DNA from: Gluconobacter kanchanaburiensis NBRC 103587
GTDB lineage: Bacteria; Pseudomonadota; Alphaproteobacteria; Acetobacterales; Acetobacteraceae
Reading direction: 5' to 3'
DNA length: 64,000 nt
Assembly: GCF_007988905.1 (NCBI RefSeq)
Contig: NZ_BJVA01000003.1
Span: 228,715-292,714, forward strand
Both the position numbers and the translations under genes were made by a program. The notes under the pieces were generated by a model. That model searched no databases and was not told the DNA's origin. It saw only the letters and a list, made by a program, of their open reading frames with translations. Shown here piece after piece: positions 60,336 through 64,000 of the stretch (the stretch's first letter is position 1; each line of letters opens with the position of its first letter).

Positions 60336-63300
60336 TTAAGTTTTGGCTTTGTTGCGGGAACCGATAGGGCGACCTTTGGGTTTCTTTTCGGTGTCGGTTT
60401 TTTCGGCTGTCTTTTCCTTGGTGGCTTGGGCCTTTTTCGCGGCTGTGCGTTCGGCCTTTGGGGGCGGCAGGCTGGCGGCGAGCATGGCTTGCGTGACCTT
60501 TGTGGCTGTGACCTTGCGAGGCTGTCTCACGCCCGGTGCGTTCAGAAGGGGGGCGAGAAAGCGGCCCGTATGGCTGGCTTTGCACGCTGTGATATCCTCT
60601 GGTGTTCCGGCTGCGACGACCTGACCGCCGCCGTCTCCACCTTCGGGCCCGATATCGATCAGCCAGTCTGCTGTCTTGATGACTTCGAGATTATGCTCGA
60701 TCACCAGCACCGTATTCCCCTGATCCACGAGGGTGTGCAGCACTTCGAGCAGCTTACGGACGTCTTCGGTATGCAGGCCGGTTGTGGGTTCGTCGAGAAT
60801 ATAGACCGTGCGGCCGGTGGCGCGTTTGGCCAGTTCTTTCGACAGCTTGACGCGCTGGGCCTCGCCCCCCGAGAGGGTGGTGGCTTGTTGGCCGAGGGCA
60901 ACATATCCCAGTCCAACCTGTTGAAGGATGGCGAGGCGGTCGCGGATTTTGGGGGCAGCCTGAAAGAACGGAAGGGCCTCATCCACGGTCATGGCAAGAA
61001 TATCCGCGATGGATTTGCCGCGGAACTTCACTTCCAGCGTTTCGCGGTTGTAGCGTGCGCCTTTGCAGGTGTCGCAGGTCACGTACACGTCCGGTAGGAA
61101 GTGCATCTCGATCTTGAGAACGCCGTCGCCCTGACAGGCTTCGCAGCGACCGCCCTTCACGTTGAAGGAGAAGCGGCCAGGCTTGTAGCCGCGCGCCTTG
61201 GACTCGGGGAGTTCGGCGAACCAGTCGCGGATCGGGGCGAACAGGTCCGTATAGGTCGCGGGGTTGGAGCGCGGAGTGCGGCCGATCGGGGACTGGTCGA
61301 TCTCGATGATTTTGTCGAGATTGTCCACGCCTTCCAGACGGTCATAGGGCAGCGGTGTCTGGCTCGATTTCATGAGCTGGCGGGACAGCGCCTTATACAG
61401 CGTGTCGATGACCAGCGTGGATTTGCCGCCACCCGAAACACCCGTGACGGCGATGAAGGTGCCGAGCGGGAAATCGACCGTCAGATCCTTGAGGTTGTTC
61501 CCGCGTGCGCCGTGCAGGGTAAGCATCCCGCTGGGCTTGCGGCGTTCCGTCGGGACGGGAATGACCTTGCGGCCTGACAGATAGGCGCCGGTAATGCTGT
61601 TGGGGTTTTGGGCGACCTCTGCGGGAGTGCCGACGGCGATGACCTGTCCGCCCAGCTTGCCTGCGCCCGGTCCCATATCAATCAGGTAGTCGGCGGCGCG
61701 GATGGCGTCCTCGTCATGTTCGACGACGATGACGGTGTTGCCGAGGCGCTTGAGGCGTTCGAGCGTGCCGAGCAGGCGTTCATTGTCGCGCTGGTGCAGA
61801 CCGATGGAAGGTTCGTCCAGCACATACAGAACGCCCGTCAGGCCTGAACCGATCTGCGATGCCAGACGGATGCGCTGGCTCTCGCCGCCCGACAGGGTTG
61901 CGGAGCCGCGCGAGAGGGTGAGGTAATCCAGCCCGACATCGTCGAGGAAGTGCAGGCGGTCCGTGATTTCACGCAGGATGCGGCGGGCGATTTCGGCGCG
62001 CTGGGGCGTGAGGGTGGCTTCCACGCCGGAGAACCAGTCGAGCGCCTTGCGGATCGGCATGTCCGAGGCTTCGGCGATGTTGAGGTCCTTGACCTTCACG
62101 CACAGAGCTTCGGGTTTGAGGCGTGCGCCATGGCAGGCGTGGCAGGGTTTTTCGGACTGATAGCGCGACAGTTCTTCGCGCACCCACATGCTGTCTGTCT
62201 GGGCCATGCGGCGGCGCAGGTTCTTCAGCACGCCTTCGAACGGCTTGGTGACGATGTGGACCTTCCCGCCGTCGGTATAGGGAATGTCGATCGGCTCTTT
62301 CGAGCCGTTGATGATGAGGTCGCGTGTGGCGGGTTGGAGGTCGGACCAGGGCGTGTGCATGTCATCGCCGCAATGGCGGGCGAGGGCGGCGAGCGTCTGG
62401 TCGTACCAGTCCGTGCTCGCACCCTTCCATGGAGCGATGGCGCCTTCGGCCAGGGTCAGGCTGTCATCCGGGACAATCAGGTTTTCGTCGAAATGGGTTT
62501 CGGTGCCGATACCGTCACAGACCGGGCAGGCGCCCATCGGGGCGTTGAAGGAGAACAGACGCGGCTCGATCTCCTCGATCGTGAATCCGGAAACAGGACA
62601 GGCAAAGCGCGACGAGAAGACGACATGCGCCGGGGCCTCCTTTTCGCCTGCACGTTTCACTTCCTCGGCGTAGGCCAGGCCGTCCGAGAGTTCGAGTGCG
62701 GTCTCGAAGCTATCGGCGAGACGGGATTCGAGTCCTTCCTTGACGACGATCCGGTCCACCACGACTTCGACGGTGTGGCGCGTCTTGCGGTTCAGCTCCG
62801 GGGCTTCGGCGATTTCGTAGAGTTCGCCGTCGATCTTCACGCGGGTGAAGCCCTTGCGGGTCAGTTCGGCGAGTTCGCGCTTGCAGTCGCCTTTACGGTC
62901 TTTCACGACGGGTGCGAGCAGCATCAGGCGCATGCCGTCACCCATGGCCATGATGCGGTCTACCATCTGGCTGATGGTTTGCGCCTCGATCGGCAGGCCG
63001 GTGGCGGGGGAATAGGGAATGCCGGCACGCGCCCAGAGCAGGCGCATGTAGTCATGGATTTCCGTGATCGTACCCACGGTCGAGCGGGGGTTTTTGGACG
63101 TGGTTTTTTGCTCAATCGAGATGGCCGGAGAGAGGCCCTCAATGGAATCCACATCCGGTTTGCCCATCAGTTCAAGGAACTGGCGGGCATAGGCGGAGAG
63201 GCTTTCCACATACCGCCTCTGGCCTTCGGCATAGATCGTGTCGAAAGCCAGCGAGGATTTTCCGGAGCCTGAGAGGCCTGTGATGATCGTCAGGGAATCC

Positions 63301-63383
63301 CGAGGGATCGTGGCGTCGATATTCTTGAGATTATGGGCGCGGGCCCCACGGACGCGGATCGAATGATTGTCTGGAAAGCTCAC
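60336..63383 (-). CDS. uvrA: Excinuclease ABC subunit A
   Basis: A 1015-residue UvrA, the damage-recognition ATPase of nucleotide excision repair. It has two ABC modules ([26 protein letters not shown] at the start; [11 protein letters not shown] in the second), two signature motifs ([11 protein letters not shown] and [11 protein letters not shown]), and Cys pairs for zinc ([25 protein letters not shown]). The start is GTG 63383. The length is about 60 residues over the usual 940-960, owing to a Lys/Ala-rich tail that holds [13 protein letters not shown], like an AT-hook. It is divergent from ssb, as in many alphaproteobacteria. Confidence 0.97.
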   Translation of the reverse strand: MSFPDNHSIRVRGARAHNLKNIDATIPRDSLTIITGLSGSGKSSLAFDTIYAEGQRRYVESLSAYARQFLELMGKPDVDSIEGLSPAISIEQKTTSKNPRSTVGTITEIHDYMRLLWARAGIPYSPATGLPIEAQTISQMVDRIMAMGDGMRLMLLAPVVKDRKGDCKRELAELTRKGFTRVKIDGELYEIAEAPELNRKTRHTVEVVVDRIVVKEGLESRLADSFETALELSDGLAYAEEVKRAGEKEAPAHVVFSSRFACPVSGFTIEEIEPRLFSFNAPMGACPVCDGIGTETHFDENLIVPDDSLTLAEGAIAPWKGASTDWYDQTLAALARHCGDDMHTPWSDLQPATRDLIINGSKEPIDIPYTDGGKVHIVTKPFEGVLKNLRRRMAQTDSMWVREELSRYQSEKPCHACHGARLKPEALCVKVKDLNIAEASDMPIRKALDWFSGVEATLTPQRAEIARRILREITDRLHFLDDVGLDYLTLSRGSATLSGGESQRIRLASQIGSGLTGVLYVLDEPSIGLHQRDNERLLGTLERLKRLGNTVIVVEHDEDAIRAADYLIDMGPGAGKLGGQVIAVGTPAEVAQNPNSITGAYLSGRKVIPVPTERRKPSGMLTLHGARGNNLKDLTVDFPLGTFIAVTGVSGGGKSTLVIDTLYKALSRQLMKSSQTPLPYDRLEGVDNLDKIIEIDQSPIGRTPRSNPATYTDLFAPIRDWFAELPESKARGYKPGRFSFNVKGGRCEACQGDGVLKIEMHFLPDVYVTCDTCKGARYNRETLEVKFRGKSIADILAMTVDEALPFFQAAPKIRDRLAILQQVGLGYVALGQQATTLSGGEAQRVKLSKELAKRATGRTVYILDEPTTGLHTEDVRKLLEVLHTLVDQGNTVLVIEHNLEVIKTADWLIDIGPEGGDGGGQVVAAGTPEDITACKASHTGRFLAPLLNAPGVRQPRKVTATKVTQAMLAASLPPPKAERTAAKKAQATKEKTAEKTDTEKKPKGRPIGSRNKAKT

Positions 63384-63482
63384 GGAGACCCCAAATTCAA
63401 AGAATAGCGATTGTGCAATGGGAACGTACGATAAGGGATGCTAGATCACTTTATAGATGGGTTTTTGCGACCTATATGAAAA

Positions 63483-63497
63483 GAACAATTCGAGAAA
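63483..63497. promoter_or_regulatory. Possible LexA-type box between uvrA and ssb
   Basis: GAACAATTCGAGAAA resembles the alphaproteobacterial LexA site GAAC-N7-GAAC with one mismatch. It lies about 17 bases upstream of the ssb start, in the shared promoter gap, where an SOS box is often found. The match is weak. Confidence 0.3.
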
Positions 63498-63513
63498 ATT
63501 GGTTGGGACGGGA

Positions 63514-64000
63514 ATGGCAGGCAGCGTCAACAAGGTGATTCTGGTCGGAAATCTGGGCAAGGACCCGGAAGTCCGCAACACGCAGTCGGGGTCTAAGATC
63601 GTCAACCTGACCGTTGCGACGTCGGACACCTGGAACGATCGTCAGTCCGGAGAGCGCAAGGAGCGCACCGAATGGCATCGCGTGGTGATCTTCAATGAGC
63701 GGACGGCGGATGTGGCCGAACGGTTCCTGCGTAAGGGGCGCAAGGTCTATATCGAGGGTGAACTCCGTACCCGGAAATGGACCGATCAGTCCGGTCAGGA
63801 AAAATACACGACCGAAGTCGTGATCGACCGCTTCCGGGGCGATCTGGTGCTGATCGACAGCAATCGCAGCGGTGGTGGCGATGATGGCGGTTTTGACAAC
63901 GGTGGCGGCTATGGCGGGGGCAATGGCGGTGGCTTCGGTGGTGGCAGCCGTGGTGGCTCCGCTGGCGGTTCGGGCGGCGGCTTTGGCGGCGGCGGTGCGC
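63514..64000 (+). CDS. ssb: Single-stranded DNA-binding protein, truncated by the window
   Basis: The frame begins at ATG 63514 and runs to the window edge without a stop. It opens with MAGSVNKVILVGNLGKDPEV, followed by VNLTVATSDTW, the OB-fold single-strand-binding core, and a long Gly-rich linker that begins near residue 120. The acidic C-terminal tip lies outside the window. SSB binds single-stranded DNA in replication and repair. It is divergent from uvrA, with 130 bases between starts. Confidence 0.95.
   Translation, partial: MAGSVNKVILVGNLGKDPEVRNTQSGSKIVNLTVATSDTWNDRQSGERKERTEWHRVVIFNERTADVAERFLRKGRKVYIEGELRTRKWTDQSGQEKYTTEVVIDRFRGDLVLIDSNRSGGGDDGGFDNGGGYGGGNGGGFGGGSRGGSAGGSGGGFGGGGA

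Noticed and set aside
60184..60585. 133-codon minus-strand frame at the end of uvrA
   Set aside because: It overlaps the uvrA C-terminus in another frame, with a biased Arg/Ser/His composition and no ribosome site.
1..64000. tRNA, rRNA, riboswitch or CRISPR
   Set aside because: I looked for cloverleaf-like stretches, regular repeats and known leader motifs by eye in the intergenic gaps and saw none; a covariance-model search would be decisive.

Overview
The window looks like chromosome of a Gram-negative alphaproteobacterium of the acetic acid bacteria (Acetobacteraceae, probably Gluconobacter or a close relative). This is inferred from a HpnN-type hopanoid transporter, outer-membrane porins and a TonB receptor, an adhesin of the AIDA-repeat/Hint type common in this family, many exported proteins with Sec signals, and generally G+C-rich coding sequence. 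No database search was possible. I see no rRNA, tRNA, CRISPR array, intact insertion sequence or phage.

Layout. 1-543 is an AT-rich island without a gene. 544-6823 holds an exported cupin, a glyoxalase-fold protein, HpnN, a YigZ/IMPACT protein and an AlgE-type porin. 6830-10419 pairs a glycosyltransferase with a Hint-domain adhesin. 10624-14018 carries radA and a MlaE/MlaF lipid transporter. 14090-18993 is an envelope-stress locus: pspF divergent from pspA, pspB and two exported repeat-rich proteins, one ending in a PspC-like tail. 19300-22738 is the sulfate assimilation operon cysH-cysD-cysNC, closed by a clear terminator. 22954-28399 has a sugar porter, ugd, an AsmA-like protein and a GlcG/HbpS protein. 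28547-31658 is a phosphate-starvation pair, an OprO/P-type porin divergent from an orphan pstS, each with a good PHO box. 31848-37953 mixes a Bcr/CflA pump, small membrane proteins, an exported creatininase-like protein overlapping a beta-propeller gene, and an orphan CdiI-like immunity protein. 37990-47799 has a large MscS channel, an HxlR regulator divergent from a PRISE-type reductase, a DsbD-like reductase, a second exported cupin and a TonB receptor. 47996-56255 is a purine catabolism cluster. 56266-64000 has two membrane proteins, trhO, panB with a degenerate partner, uvrA and the start of ssb.

How genes work together. The purine cluster (LysR regulator, FAD monooxygenase, UraH, UraD, PuuE, NCS2 permease, guanine deaminase) would convert guanine to xanthine and urate to allantoin and allantoate. 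No classical uricase is present, so the FAD enzyme is the best candidate for urate hydroxylation. A DUF3034 outer-membrane barrel beside the permease may be the matching outer-membrane channel. The cys genes turn sulfate into APS/PAPS and sulfite. The psp locus probably guards the inner membrane.

The most unusual region is the psp locus. Canonical PspA, PspB and PspF are present, but the PspC position is taken by a signal-peptide protein with a repetitive beta domain, one membrane helix and a cytoplasmic tail resembling the C-terminus of PspC, preceded by a second exported protein of similar architecture.
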